A stretch of DNA of 64,000 bases from Paenibacillus tritici (GCF_013204885.1 NZ_JABMKX010000007.1:310001-374000), one strand, 5' to 3'; shown: positions 37,336 to 45,975, numbered from the stretch's first letter. Notes: generated from the sequence alone by a model not told the origin. Translations and numbers: made by a program.

Positions 37336-37647
37336 TCACCTCTTACGCATATGTTCTTCTAACGCAGATATATCCTGGTACCATTCTTCCAGCTGATGGC
37401 CTTCCTGCCTGTGCTTTCTCAGCTTCTCCATCAGTAAATCATCCAGCTCACGATAAGGGATACCCAGTCTGCGCCCCAGTATATAAGAGCTCATAATCAG
37501 GCTGGCCAGACTATCGCCAACACGGGCGGTGCTGCCTTCCCACAACGCTTTGAATAACCTTGAGACTTGATCAATTACTTCGGTCTTTAACCACTCGATT
37601 ACCTTGGCACGTTTGGCCACATCCAGGTCCTTCGGCACATTGGGCAC
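37336..37647 (-). CDS. MazG-like protein
   Basis: 103 residues from a GTG at 37647 (MPNVPKDLDVAKRAKVIEW) with GGAGG at 8 nt; an ATG nine codons upstream lacks a ribosome site. The helices (KTEVIDQVSRLFKALWEG, then DSLASLIMSSYILGRRLG) match the MazG-like family of Bacillales. The acidic EExxE metal motif of active MazG pyrophosphohydrolases is not evident, so enzymatic activity is doubtful. It leads the yybS-gdpP-rplI-dnaB cluster. Confidence 0.75.
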   Translation of the reverse strand: MPNVPKDLDVAKRAKVIEWLKTEVIDQVSRLFKALWEGSTARVGDSLASLIMSSYILGRRLGIPYRELDDLLMEKLRKHRQEGHQLEEWYQDISALEEHMRKR

Positions 37648-37775
37648 TGTCTCTCTACCTCCGGCAAAAAGCATTATTCTCCATTATAGCATAAAAATTT
37701 CCGAGCCACACGGACGCCTGCCACCCCGGAACCTGGCCTCATTCAGTGAGGTTACCGCTCCGCTAATCTTTCAAA

Positions 37776-37812
37776 AAAGGCCCGCATTCCGTTACGCCGG
37801 AAATACAGGCCT
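37776..37812 (-). terminator. Terminator of the CBS-domain gene
   Basis: A long imperfect stem (AAGGCC ... GGCCTT with inner ATTTCCG/CGGAAT) followed by TTTTTT on the minus strand, 34 bp past the CBS stop. Confidence 0.75.
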
Positions 37813-37845
37813 TGGTTCCTTCAGCATGGTTAACTCATGATGTGG

Positions 37846-38271
37846 TTATAACGATTCCTGGGATTGCCGTGAGACAAATTTCTCGCAGTATTCAATAATC
37901 TGACTCCGGCGTACAATGCCGATGAACCGCTTCATATCGTCGACCACCGGTACAAAGTTCTGCACCTTGGCCAGATTGATCAGATCCTCCATATCCGCAT
38001 CAATCGAGACCGCCAGATTATTCATCCGCAGCGGCACATCCTTGAGCAGAAATTTGGAAGCATTCTCAAAAGTGACCGCGCCACCTGACTCCTTCATGTA
38101 CCAGAGCAAATCCCCTTCTGTAACCGTTCCGGCATATTCTCCGTTCCGGTTCAGAATCGGCACTGCAGTATAGCGGTGAAACTCCATCCGTTCCAGGGTC
38201 TGACGCAGCGTCGAATCCATTGTAACGCAGGCTACCTCCTGTTTAGGAAGTAAAAAAAACGCAATATTCAT
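37846..38271 (-). CDS. CBS-domain protein
   Basis: 141 residues made of two CBS motifs (CVTMDSTLRQTLERMEFHRY ... GTVTEGDLLWYM; AVSIDADMEDLINLAKVQNF ... IGIVRRSQIIEYC). It has no attached enzyme or channel. CBS pairs bind adenine nucleotides or c-di-AMP; the nearby gdpP makes c-di-AMP sensing possible but not shown. The ATG has GAGGAGG upstream. It is a single-gene unit between two terminators. Confidence 0.85.
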   Translation of the reverse strand: MNIAFFLLPKQEVACVTMDSTLRQTLERMEFHRYTAVPILNRNGEYAGTVTEGDLLWYMKESGGAVTFENASKFLLKDVPLRMNNLAVSIDADMEDLINLAKVQNFVPVVDDMKRFIGIVRRSQIIEYCEKFVSRQSQESL

Positions 38272-38395
38272 CTCTTGATCCTCCTCAAAGAGTTCCGAAG
38301 GAATGATGCTCTACCTTCCTTGCTATAAGGCCCATCGTAGTTATACGACTCCGGCAGCAATTAGTTCCACTCCATTATACCATGAAGACAGTAAA

Positions 38396-38427
38396 CAGCA
38401 GCCATTAACCTTAAGCAATGGCTGCTG
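38396..38427 (-). terminator. Terminator of the LCP gene
   Basis: An 11-bp perfect stem (CAGCAGCCATT at 38396-38406 pairing with 38417-38427) with a 10-nt loop, 34 bp past the LCP stop. The downstream T-run on the minus strand is short. Confidence 0.7.
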
Positions 38428-38460
38428 TATCTAATAAGAACAGGAGTGGCGGATTAACCG

Positions 38461-39513
38461 TTACTGCGCTGCGGATGTAGCCGCCGGCTCCAGCGCGTTC
38501 CCCGCCTTGCCGGGTTCAATAAGCTGGTCAACCGGGGTGTTGGCATTCATCCAGTTGTCGATCATGGCCTGGGCTTCGCTCAGATCCTCTTCATCCACAA
38601 TATCGTAGTAGACACCGCCGATGCGCTTGCCTTCTCCCATGACGGTGAAGCTGGAGATATCCATATCCTTGCCGCCCATGAACTTCTTGGCCAGACTGAT
38701 AATCATGGAAGGCTGGATATCCGTTTTGAAATTGTCGCCCATAATATCCAGCAGCTCCGGGATATTGCCGATTTGGCTGATCGATAACATTTTATTCGCT
38801 ACAACATCAATAAAGACCTGCTGCCGTTTGGTCCGGTTGAAATCACTATCCTCCCGGTAGCGGGTATAGTTAAGCGCCTCTTCACCACTGTAGTTCGATT
38901 TATTAGCTTTGATGGTGAACTTATCATGGTCTGCGCCTTTGTTGACAATATCCTTCTTAATCGGAAGCGGAACGCCGCCAATCGCATCCACGGCATCCTT
39001 CAGCCCCTGGAAGTTAATGGTGGCATAATACTGAATATCATGGCCGAGCAGCGCTTCCAGCGTATCCTTGGACATTTGCTGGCCGCCAAAAGCGTAAGCA
39101 TGTGTAATTTTGTCCTTCTTATTGCCGCTATGTCCGATGATTTCCGTGTACGTGTCCCGGGGAATGGAGATCAGCAGGATCTTATAATCCTCCGGACGGA
39201 CGACTGCAAACATCATGGTATCAGACCGTGCCACTTCATTGCCCCGCTGATCTGTACCCAGAAGCATCAGGGAGAACGGATCGCTTTTGTACACGACCGG
39301 TTCAGCTTTCACTGTACTTGTAGTAGTCTTGTTATCATTATCCAGCGGCTGATAGGATTCCTGCGCCAGCTTAGTCTCAACCTGATCTGACAAAAAGAGG
39401 TCAAAGGCCAGCACAGCGAGCGGCTTCTGGAACAGAAACCCTCCAGCAGCAATTACCAGTACAATAATGAGCGCAATGTATCTTTTCTTTATTTTTTTGA
39501 TCTTTTTCATCAT
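38461..39513 (-). CDS. LytR-CpsA-Psr (LCP) family glycopolymer transferase
   Basis: 350 residues: short basic head (KKIKKIKKRY), one transmembrane helix (about 12-30), an accessory linker and an LCP domain with the conserved LLGTDQRG, ARSDTMM, LLISIPRDTY and NYTRYREDSDFNRTKRQQ motifs, the latter arginines binding the lipid pyrophosphate. It transfers teichoic acid or other glycopolymers from lipid carriers to peptidoglycan outside the membrane. It is a single gene with its own terminator. Confidence 0.93.
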   Translation of the reverse strand: MMKKIKKIKKRYIALIIVLVIAAGGFLFQKPLAVLAFDLFLSDQVETKLAQESYQPLDNDNKTTTSTVKAEPVVYKSDPFSLMLLGTDQRGNEVARSDTMMFAVVRPEDYKILLISIPRDTYTEIIGHSGNKKDKITHAYAFGGQQMSKDTLEALLGHDIQYYATINFQGLKDAVDAIGGVPLPIKKDIVNKGADHDKFTIKANKSNYSGEEALNYTRYREDSDFNRTKRQQVFIDVVANKMLSISQIGNIPELLDIMGDNFKTDIQPSMIISLAKKFMGGKDMDISSFTVMGEGKRIGGVYYDIVDEEDLSEAQAMIDNWMNANTPVDQLIEPGKAGNALEPAATSAAQ

Positions 39514-39907
39514 TTTGATTCCTTCTTTGTGGTGGATTGTACATATAATTGCCTTAATCTATTTACAATGCCCGCCTGGGTTCCCAGGACAGTCATGACT
39601 GGGCTGTTCTTACTGCTATGCGCCGCCCTGCTTCAAATGGTATTGTTCCCCCTTTCCGGGATTCGGGTCGTTCTAATTTTAGAATAAACATGGTAAACGG
39701 CTTTGACACATAAACAATATTTCTATTGTAATCACTTCACAACTAAAAAGAAACAACAAATAACGACAACTTCAGCCTCTTTGCTGCTTATATTCCATAA
39801 AGTATATGACGCAGCAAACTCCGTTTTGATTCTTATTTTCGCAAAAAAATAAAATAGGGCAGTCTGCGCTGCAAGCCGAACGCTGCAGATCAGACCACCC
39901 TAAGGGG
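39514..39907. other. 394-bp gap between LCP and the peptide-binding lipoprotein gene
   Basis: It contains the SBP terminator (about 39856-39902) and the LCP upstream region. A loose inverted repeat (TTTGCTGC ... GCAGCAAA, about 39779-39817) is also present. No small gene or RNA was recognised. Confidence 0.4.
39846..39900 (-). terminator. Terminator of the peptide-binding lipoprotein gene
   Basis: An imperfect long stem (AGGG, GTCTG and CTGCAG segments pairing with TGCAG, CAGAC and CCCT) followed on the minus strand by ATTTTATTTTTTT. Confidence 0.75.
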
Positions 39908-41629
39908 TTATTGATTATCCTTAATCCACCAGTTCTGCGGGTCCCGGATATTGCTTATGGCGTTCATCGTCACACCCTGGACACGCTTATTCACGGCGGT
40001 GATATTGGACCGTTCCGAGAAAAAGATCATCGGAACCTCATCATTAATCAGCTTCTGCCATTCATAATAGACCTCTGTGCGGAAATCCTTGTCGTAGGCT
40101 CTCAGGCTTACTCCGTCACGAATCAGTTCCTCGCTGAGCTTCGACGTCCACCGGGGATAATTCCACGAATCCGTCGCCCGCCATAACCCCGAAGGATCAG
40201 GGTCGCTGGCCAGTCCCCAGACCCCGTTAAACAGCTCTACTGACGGATCATCGGACTCCACTGCTTCATAGAAGGTGTTCAGCTCCTTCAGGCTTCCTCC
40301 GTTCAGCCGCACATCCAGTCCCACATCACGCCAGTTCTGCAGAATGGCTGCTGTTCGCGCTTCGGCGGTTTTGCTTCCGCTCATAGCATCATAATGAATG
40401 ATGAACTTCTTGCTGCCCGGATCTTCCCGGAGTCCGTCCCCGTCCCTGTCGAGATATCCCGCTTCATCCAGGAGCTGCATGGCCTTCTCCGGAAGATACG
40501 GATAGGTATCAATCTCCCCGTCCTCTATCTTAGCCCAGCTTGAGCTGGGAACAGGCGTCTCGATAAGCGTTCCGAGACCGTAGGAGTATTCATCAATAAT
40601 TCCCTGCCGGTCAAGCGCATAATACATCGCTTTGCGGAGCCTTTTATCCCGGAATTTGGGATTATCCATGACCACCTGATTGCTTGCTTCATCCCAGTGC
40701 CCGAACTTGAATCCGATATATTCATAAGTCAGCCCTGGTGTCACCTGGATCTCAACATTATCCAGCTGTCTGGCAGCCGGGTAGGCATCACGCGGCACAG
40801 TGACGATATCTATGCTGCCCGCTTCGAGCTGAGCCGTGATATCCTTGCTGTCGATAGTCTGGTACGTTACCCCGTCCAGCAGCGCTTTGCCCTTATAATA
40901 ATCGTCGAATCTTGTCATCTCGACACGCTGGCCCGGCACAATGCTGGTTACCATGAACGGGCCGATCCCGATCGGCTGCTTGCGTACCTGGTCACTGTTC
41001 ATCATGTCTTTGACGGCGACACCCTCGAAGTACCTCTTGTTCATCGGGTAAGCCCACAGATTATCAATCACGTTCACCCGTGCGGCATTCATTGTAATGC
41101 GCAGCGTATAAGGGTCCATCACCTTAATCCCTGTGATTTCCTTCGCCAGACCCTGATGATAGGCTTCTGCGCCCTTAATCATCTCAACACTGTAATATCT
41201 GGAACCCGTATAATCCGGGCTGGCAATCGTCTCAAGGGCAAATTTCCAATCCTCAACCGTCAATTCATCGCCGTTATGCCAGCGGACCCCGGGCTTGATT
41301 GTGAAGGTAAATACCGTATGATTGTCAGATTCCTGCCAGCTCGCGATATTAGGAGCCGTGGTCAAGTCATCATTCACCGTAAACATAGCTTCAGTGGTGA
41401 ATTCCAGTACATTCGAATCATCTTCCCCTTCAAAAAAAGCCGGTTCAAAAATCCCCTGAAAAGCTGACGGGTAGCCGTAATTCACAGTCCCGCCTGTAAT
41501 GGGTTCATCGGCGGTTTGGCTTAAGCGCGCCACAACATTCTGGACGGCCGGGCTTGACCCGCTGCATGCCGACAATGCCACCACGAGTACAAGCGGTAGC
41601 ATTAGTCTGCCGATGAGTTGGTTTGACAT
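39908..41629 (-). CDS. Peptide/opine-type ABC substrate-binding lipoprotein (family 5, OppA-like)
   Basis: 573 residues. Lipoprotein signal with lipobox LSAC at about residue 22. The body is an SBP family 5 protein: GGTVNYGYPSAFQGIFEPAF start, TFTIKPGVRWHNGDELTVEDWKFALE signature, and RKAMYYALDRQGIIDEY. It binds oligopeptides for an Opp-type importer, but no permease or ATPase genes adjoin it, so it is an orphan SBP. The ATG has GGGAGG at about 10 nt. A cre-like sequence lies 35 bp upstream, suggesting carbon catabolite control. Confidence 0.9.
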   Translation of the reverse strand: MSNQLIGRLMLPLVLVVALSACSGSSPAVQNVVARLSQTADEPITGGTVNYGYPSAFQGIFEPAFFEGEDDSNVLEFTTEAMFTVNDDLTTAPNIASWQESDNHTVFTFTIKPGVRWHNGDELTVEDWKFALETIASPDYTGSRYYSVEMIKGAEAYHQGLAKEITGIKVMDPYTLRITMNAARVNVIDNLWAYPMNKRYFEGVAVKDMMNSDQVRKQPIGIGPFMVTSIVPGQRVEMTRFDDYYKGKALLDGVTYQTIDSKDITAQLEAGSIDIVTVPRDAYPAARQLDNVEIQVTPGLTYEYIGFKFGHWDEASNQVVMDNPKFRDKRLRKAMYYALDRQGIIDEYSYGLGTLIETPVPSSSWAKIEDGEIDTYPYLPEKAMQLLDEAGYLDRDGDGLREDPGSKKFIIHYDAMSGSKTAEARTAAILQNWRDVGLDVRLNGGSLKELNTFYEAVESDDPSVELFNGVWGLASDPDPSGLWRATDSWNYPRWTSKLSEELIRDGVSLRAYDKDFRTEVYYEWQKLINDEVPMIFFSERSNITAVNKRVQGVTMNAISNIRDPQNWWIKDNQ

Positions 41630-41664
41630 ATATTTCTTCCCTCCCGGGTTGGATCACACAGTAA

Positions 41665-41678
41665 TGTAAGCGGTTTCT
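41665..41678. promoter_or_regulatory. Candidate cre (CcpA) site
   Basis: TGTAAGCGGTTTCT matches 13 of 14 positions of the cre consensus TGWNANCGNTNWCA. It lies 35 bp upstream of the OppA-like start, a place where CcpA would repress. Confidence 0.4.
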
Positions 41679-41821
41679 ACACTAGATTTTACTGTAATGC
41701 CTATTATGCAGATTATGGACAAATAAATATTCCACATTATAGAGGATAACCAATATTGGCTGCAAAGTGAAGCCCTTTATTTATTTTTGCAGTGCCAGCA
41801 TCGCTTTATATTTGACAAAAA

Positions 41822-41841
41822 GCCTGCCCTGACGGGCAGAC
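41822..41841 (-). terminator. Terminator of the MutS2-like gene
   Basis: An 8-bp stem (GCCTGCCC ... GGGCAGAC with one wobble) with 4-nt loop, then TTTTT on the minus strand, 18 bp past the stop. Confidence 0.85.
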
Positions 41842-41859
41842 TCCGGTGATCACAACACC

Positions 41860-43821
41860 TTATTTTTCCTCCCCGGGATGGATGATGCTCAGCCCCTCGA
41901 CATGCTTTTTCCGCATCAGCTTACGCTTCTTGCGCGTCTCCTTGCTCTCGAAGATAATATCAAAATCATAATCCTCCGGATATAGCTCCTCCTTGGACAG
42001 ATATGGCTTCAGCCGTTTATGGTTAATGATCATTTTCTGCTTCTGGATCATCACTCCGACCCTTCCCCGGCTGTCCTTCTTCTCATAGACGATGCCGGTG
42101 CGCCCCAGAGAGCTGACATAGACGGCATCCCCTACCTCAAATTCAGGTTTCAGAGCCGTTGGCTCCTGCACCGCAGCGGCTCCCTCTTCTCCACCAGCCA
42201 TATCGTCAGCTCCTGCACTTGCCCGAGCCTCAGCAGCTTTACCCCTCTGTGCTTCTTCCAATGTGTCCTTCCACGGGCTGTGGCTGCCTCTGTGTTCCCG
42301 CTGCACTGTAACAAGCTCCCTGGCACGCTCAATTACAGACGGGACTATCCCCAGCTTCGCAGCGATCTGTAAGGCATAACTCTCGCCCGCTTCGCCAATC
42401 GTCAACCGGTACAGCGGCTGCAGAGTGTTCTTGTCGAACTCCATCCGTGCATTCTGAAATCCCGGCGTCGCCGCAGCAAATGCCTTCAATTCATTGAAGT
42501 GGGTGGTTACAACGATGTTGGCCCCCTTACGGTTCAGCTCCTCCAGTATGGCGATGGACAGCGCGAAGCCTTCACCGGGGTCTGTGCCGGCTGCCAGCTC
42601 GTCGATCAGCAGCAGCACGCCTCTGCCCGCATCGCTGAGCATCCCTTCAATACTCTTCATTTGTGCGGAGAAGGTACTCAGGGACTGTGTCAGGCTCTGG
42701 CCGTCGCCGATCACGCTGATTACATTGGTGAAGACAGCGAAGTCACTGCCGGGGTCAACCGGCACCAGAAGGCCTGACTGTGCCATTAATACGAGTAGAC
42801 CCAGTGTTTTGAGCACAACCGTCTTACCGCCCGTATTCGGCCCGGTTACGATCAGTGATTTGTACCCCTGGCCGAATTCCAGACTAACCGGCACCATATC
42901 CTTCAGCAGCGGGTGTCTGCCTCCATTCATCCTCAGAGCTCCTCGTTCGTTCAGGGAGACAGGCATCGCATCTATAGCCCGGGCGTACTTTCCTTTGGCG
43001 AAAATAAAGTCATAAGTGCCCGTTACCTCGATATTTAGCCGCAAGACGGCCTGCTCCTGCTCTAACAGCCCGGTCAGCATACTCAGGATAATTCCCTCCT
43101 CACGGGCTTCGTCGGCTGTCAGCAGCTCTATCACCCCCTGAAGCGAGGCCACCTCCTCCGGCTCAACGAATACCGTCTGCCCGCTTGTAGACTGGTCCAG
43201 TACCGAGCCTTTGATTTGCTTGTGATACTCCCGCTTCACCGGAATCACATAACGGCCGCCGCGCATACTGACCAGGCTGTCCTGCAGAATGGATTTATGC
43301 CGGTTCATGATACTCTCCAGCTTCCTGTGCAGCCGCTCCTTGGCAACCGCCAGCCGTTTACGCACCCGTTCCAGCCCTTTGCTGGCCTGGTCATCAATGA
43401 CGCCCAGCCGGATACACCGTTCGATCTCTTCCCGGACAGCCCTCAGCTCCTGCAGAGAAGCGCCGTATGACGCAATGCGCGGAGCAATCTGCTCCTTGGA
43501 GGCCATGTACTTCCGTAATTGTCCGCAGCTGTTCAGGAACAGCGACACTGCGGTGAAATCCTGCTCATTGTACATATAACCGGTCCCCAGCAGTGACAGC
43601 ACCCATTCAATCCCTTCCAGCGAAGGGATCGGCACGCTCGCCCCCCGTTCCAGCAGCTCCTTCGCTTCCTGCGCCTCTTCGAGCGCCCGGTGTATGGCCG
43701 GCAGATATACCATCGGTTCCAGCTCACTTACATATCTTCTTCCTTCATACGATACAGCGTGACGCATCAGCTCCTGCTTGATCGTCCCGTATTCCAAGGT
43801 ATTCATACTCTGTACATTCAC
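41860..43821 (-). CDS. MutS2-like ATPase lacking the Smr nuclease domain
   Basis: 653 residues from a GTG at 43821 with GGGAGG at 7 nt. It has the MutS2 lever/clamp coiled regions, the RGGRYVIPVKREYHKQIKGSV clamp segment, and a MutS ATPase: Walker A GPNTGGKT at 327-334, LLLIDELAAGTDPGEG Walker B, and TTHFNELKAFA switch. A KOW-like segment (GDAVYVSSLGRTGIVYEKKDSRGRVGV) follows. Full MutS2 is about 780-790 residues and ends in a KOW plus Smr endonuclease domain; here the chain stops in a basic tail (KETRKKRKLMRKKHVEG), and no Smr signature is present. It may act in ribosome rescue or recombination control without cutting. A true mutS2 probably exists elsewhere. Confidence 0.85.
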   Translation of the reverse strand: MNVQSMNTLEYGTIKQELMRHAVSYEGRRYVSELEPMVYLPAIHRALEEAQEAKELLERGASVPIPSLEGIEWVLSLLGTGYMYNEQDFTAVSLFLNSCGQLRKYMASKEQIAPRIASYGASLQELRAVREEIERCIRLGVIDDQASKGLERVRKRLAVAKERLHRKLESIMNRHKSILQDSLVSMRGGRYVIPVKREYHKQIKGSVLDQSTSGQTVFVEPEEVASLQGVIELLTADEAREEGIILSMLTGLLEQEQAVLRLNIEVTGTYDFIFAKGKYARAIDAMPVSLNERGALRMNGGRHPLLKDMVPVSLEFGQGYKSLIVTGPNTGGKTVVLKTLGLLVLMAQSGLLVPVDPGSDFAVFTNVISVIGDGQSLTQSLSTFSAQMKSIEGMLSDAGRGVLLLIDELAAGTDPGEGFALSIAILEELNRKGANIVVTTHFNELKAFAAATPGFQNARMEFDKNTLQPLYRLTIGEAGESYALQIAAKLGIVPSVIERARELVTVQREHRGSHSPWKDTLEEAQRGKAAEARASAGADDMAGGEEGAAAVQEPTALKPEFEVGDAVYVSSLGRTGIVYEKKDSRGRVGVMIQKQKMIINHKRLKPYLSKEELYPEDYDFDIIFESKETRKKRKLMRKKHVEGLSIIHPGEEK

Positions 43822-43868
43822 TGCTATTCCTCCCTTTATGTGCGGCCTTATCTTGAGGCCGAATGAAT

Positions 43869-43903
43869 CCTAACGCAAAAAAAGGGCGAAGACCGCCACT
43901 ACG
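43869..43903 (-). terminator. Strong hairpin terminator upstream of the MutS2-like gene
   Basis: On the minus strand GGGCGAAGACTGCC pairs with GGCGGTCTTCGCCC (14 bp, one wobble) around a 5-nt loop and is followed by TTTTTTT. It lies about 50 bp before the gene start, where an attenuator would sit. Confidence 0.85.
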
Positions 43904-43984
43904 GCAGTCTTCGCCCTCCTTCAGGTGCTATTCTTCTCTTAGGCTCCAGGATTCCCTTCCCTCCCCGGGATACTCCTGAACAAC

Positions 43985-44262
43985 AGAAAAACCGTGCTGC
44001 AAAGAGCACGGTTCATCACAAAGAGAATAATAGCCGTAAAGAGGCCATCATGACGCTTCGCGTGTGTTCTTAACTAAATCATTCATTCCTGCAGCCCGTT
44101 ATCTCCCCAGGTCAGGCATGTCACCGGGACATACTCTAACAAGACATGCTCATAGCGATAATCAGAACATGCTGCGGCTAACTGCCGGAACGATATGAAA
44201 TTGCTTAGTTAAGAACGCTCACCAACATCAAAATTTCCCCTTTAGTTATAGGATACCTGTAA
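43985..44262 (-). ncRNA. Candidate structured RNA upstream of the MutS2-like gene
   Basis: The 465-bp gap has no coding gene. On the minus strand a TTGACA near the VOC stop codon with TAAATT 18 bp further could start a transcript near 44262. It would contain a perfect 12-bp inverted repeat (GTTCTTAACTAA at 44205-44216 on the minus strand, pairing with 44066-44077) enclosing about 127 nt of further stems, including GAGCATGTC/GACATGC pairing. It ends at an intrinsic terminator with a 9-bp AACCGTGCT/AGCACGGTT stem (43990-44013) and a T-run. I do not recognise a known riboswitch or 6S consensus. It may be a free RNA or a leader. Confidence 0.45.
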
Positions 44263-44286
44263 TTTACTACATCTGGAATAGGATTG

Positions 44287-44661
44287 TCAATTGCCGGCAA
44301 AGCAATTCATTACCCATGTAATACCGTTTTTACCGTCAGCGACCTGTCCATGAAGTGCTCCGAAGAACGTTTTTTGCAGTTCGACCTTAACCTGCCCGCC
44401 CTCTGAGCTCAGTTTCTCATAAATCGCCCGCATCTCATCCTCATTGTCCAACCCCAGAATAACACTTACATTCTCTGTCTTGGCACCTTTGCCGTAATCA
44501 TCGGAGAAGTGAATCAGAGTCTGCCCCAAATGCAGCTCAGCATGCAGCAACTTGCCATTATGTTCATTCAGAACCTTGATCTCTCCGCCAAAAACGCTCT
44601 TGTAGTACTCCACAGACTCCTGCACGTGCTCAATAATAATGTAAGGACTTGCACTGATCAT
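44287..44661 (-). CDS. VOC-superfamily (glyoxalase/PhnB-like) protein
   Basis: 124 residues with a single VOC fold: EHVQESVEYYKSVFGGEI, HAELHLGQTLIHFSDDYG and the C-terminal HGQVADGKNGITWVMN, which resembles the PhnB/3-demethylubiquinone-like subgroup. These dimers bind metals or small molecules; the actual substrate is unknown. The ATG has GGAGGAATG upstream. It is on its own, with the structured non-coding region behind it. Confidence 0.85.
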   Translation of the reverse strand: MISASPYIIIEHVQESVEYYKSVFGGEIKVLNEHNGKLLHAELHLGQTLIHFSDDYGKGAKTENVSVILGLDNEDEMRAIYEKLSSEGGQVKVELQKTFFGALHGQVADGKNGITWVMNCFAGN

Positions 44662-44797
44662 TTGTCATTCCTCCAAGTTGAATTTAAATGGCTTAGCTGA
44701 TACATATATATTGACAAAATAACCCCACATAGTGGGGCCTTAGCTTAGGTGTTTATTCAGGCGTTTTGCAGGGACTATCCCCACACCCAGACAAAAA

Positions 44798-44818
44798 GCA
44801 GCCGGCTAAGCCGGCTGC
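44798..44818 (-). terminator. Terminator of the rpsF-ssb-rpsR operon
   Basis: A 9-bp perfect stem (GCAGCCGGC pairing with GCCGGCTGC), 3-nt loop, then TTTTT on the minus strand, just past the rpsR stop. Confidence 0.9.
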
Positions 44819-44831
44819 TTCAGAAAACGTC

Positions 44832-45104
44832 CTATTCCGTTGTGTAAGGCAGCAGCGCGATTTGACGCGAGCGTTTTACAGCAATAGTCAGAGCGCGTTG
44901 GTATTTTGCACTTGTACCAGTTACACGACGCGGCAAAATCTTTCCGCGTTCGCTGATGAACTTCTTAAGAAGCTCAGTGTCTTTATAGTCAATGTGAGTA
45001 ATCTTGTTCACAGTGAAATAGCACACTTTTTTACGCTTGTTGCGTCCACCACGACGTGCCGGTCTTTTGTCGTTGTCCGCACCTTCTCTTGGTTTGAAAG
45101 CCAT
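44832..45104 (-). CDS. rpsR: 30S ribosomal protein S18
   Basis: 90 residues. Family core [24 protein letters not shown] and [34 protein letters not shown] is intact; the N-terminus carries a basic extension. It binds 16S rRNA with S6 on the platform. It is last in rpsF-ssb-rpsR. Confidence 0.97.
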   Translation of the reverse strand: MAFKPREGADNDKRPARRGGRNKRKKVCYFTVNKITHIDYKDTELLKKFISERGKILPRRVTGTSAKYQRALTIAVKRSRQIALLPYTTE

Positions 45105-45125
45105 GTTCAGTTCAGTCCTTCCTTA

Positions 45126-45641
45126 TTAAAATGGCAAATCATCGTCCGATATATCGATCGGTTTTCCATCGCCCGAAAAAGGATCTTGGGTATTGTTGTT
45201 ACGCGAGAAATTATTGTTATTTCCATTTCCGCGAGCACTGTTCCCACCGTTACCGCCGCCACCTAAGGCTGGCTCTTCAGGCATACTTCCACCACTTGAT
45301 GCATTTCCGCCTTCACGGCTCTGCGCGGATTCCAGGAAACGGACATTATCGGCAATAACTTCAGTAACGTATACACGTTTGCCTTCGTTATTCTCGTAAT
45401 TCCGTACTTGGATGCGTCCCTCTACGGCTGCCAGTCGTCCTTTGCGCAAGTAATTGGCACAGGTCTCAGCCAGCTGTCTCCAGGTTACTACCGGGATAAA
45501 GTCCGCTTCGCGTTCACCGTTCTGGCCCGTAAAGTTGCGGTCTACGGCAAGCGTAAACTGCGTTACGGCAACACCAGCGGGAGTATAACGAAGTTCCGGG
45601 TCACGGGTCAACCGACCGATCAGAATGATACGGTTCAACAA
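45126..45641 (-). CDS. ssb: Single-stranded DNA-binding protein
   Basis: 171 residues from a TTG with GGAGGGG 8 nt upstream. N-terminal OB fold (about 1-105; [20 protein letters not shown]), a Gly/Asn-rich linker and the acidic C-terminal tip DISDDDLPF that binds replication and repair partners. It protects single-stranded DNA at forks. It lies between rpsF and rpsR as in most Firmicutes. Confidence 0.97.
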   Translation of the reverse strand: MLNRIILIGRLTRDPELRYTPAGVAVTQFTLAVDRNFTGQNGEREADFIPVVTWRQLAETCANYLRKGRLAAVEGRIQVRNYENNEGKRVYVTEVIADNVRFLESAQSREGGNASSGGSMPEEPALGGGGNGGNSARGNGNNNNFSRNNNTQDPFSGDGKPIDISDDDLPF

Positions 45642-45690
45642 TTAGGTCCCCTCCTTAAAAGCGCGATTCGTTACAAAGCTTGTCAATATC

Positions 45691-45975
45691 TTAGGCAACG
45701 TCGTTCGTAATGAGATAACGAATGACTTCGTCAGAAATCTTCATGATACGCTCAAGTTCAGTAACTACTGCAGGTTCTGCACTGAAGTTAACCAAAACAA
45801 AAACGCCATCACGATGTTTCTTGATCTCATACGCAAGACGGCGTTTACCTTGTACGTCGTGCTTTGTAATTTCTCCGCCGTTGGAGATGATGCCTTGGAA
45901 TTTTTCGACTGCTGCTTGAACGGCTTCTTGTTCAATGTCAGGACGAATAATGTACATGACTTCATATTTGCGCAT
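45691..45975 (-). CDS. rpsF: 30S ribosomal protein S6
   Basis: 94 residues; the ATG at 45975 (MRKYEVMYIIRPD) has AAGGAGGTG at good spacing, and the GTG nine bases upstream lies within that ribosome site. The family core GGEITKHDVQGKRRLAYEIKKHRDGV is present. It pairs with S18 in the 30S platform. It is first in its operon. Confidence 0.97.
   Translation of the reverse strand: MRKYEVMYIIRPDIEQEAVQAAVEKFQGIISNGGEITKHDVQGKRRLAYEIKKHRDGVFVLVNFSAEPAVVTELERIMKISDEVIRYLITNDVA

Noticed and set aside
43865..43985. Resemblance of the MutS2-like leader to a glycine riboswitch (CACCTGAAGG against CACCGAAGG)
   Set aside because: The core has an inserted base and the downstream CAGG-AAAAGGAC motif is missing; the similarity is too short to claim.
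44061..44218. Direct assignment of the structured RNA as 6S RNA or T-box
   Set aside because: No T-box sequence is present, and the 6S central-bubble consensus could not be recognised by eye; left as unassigned.
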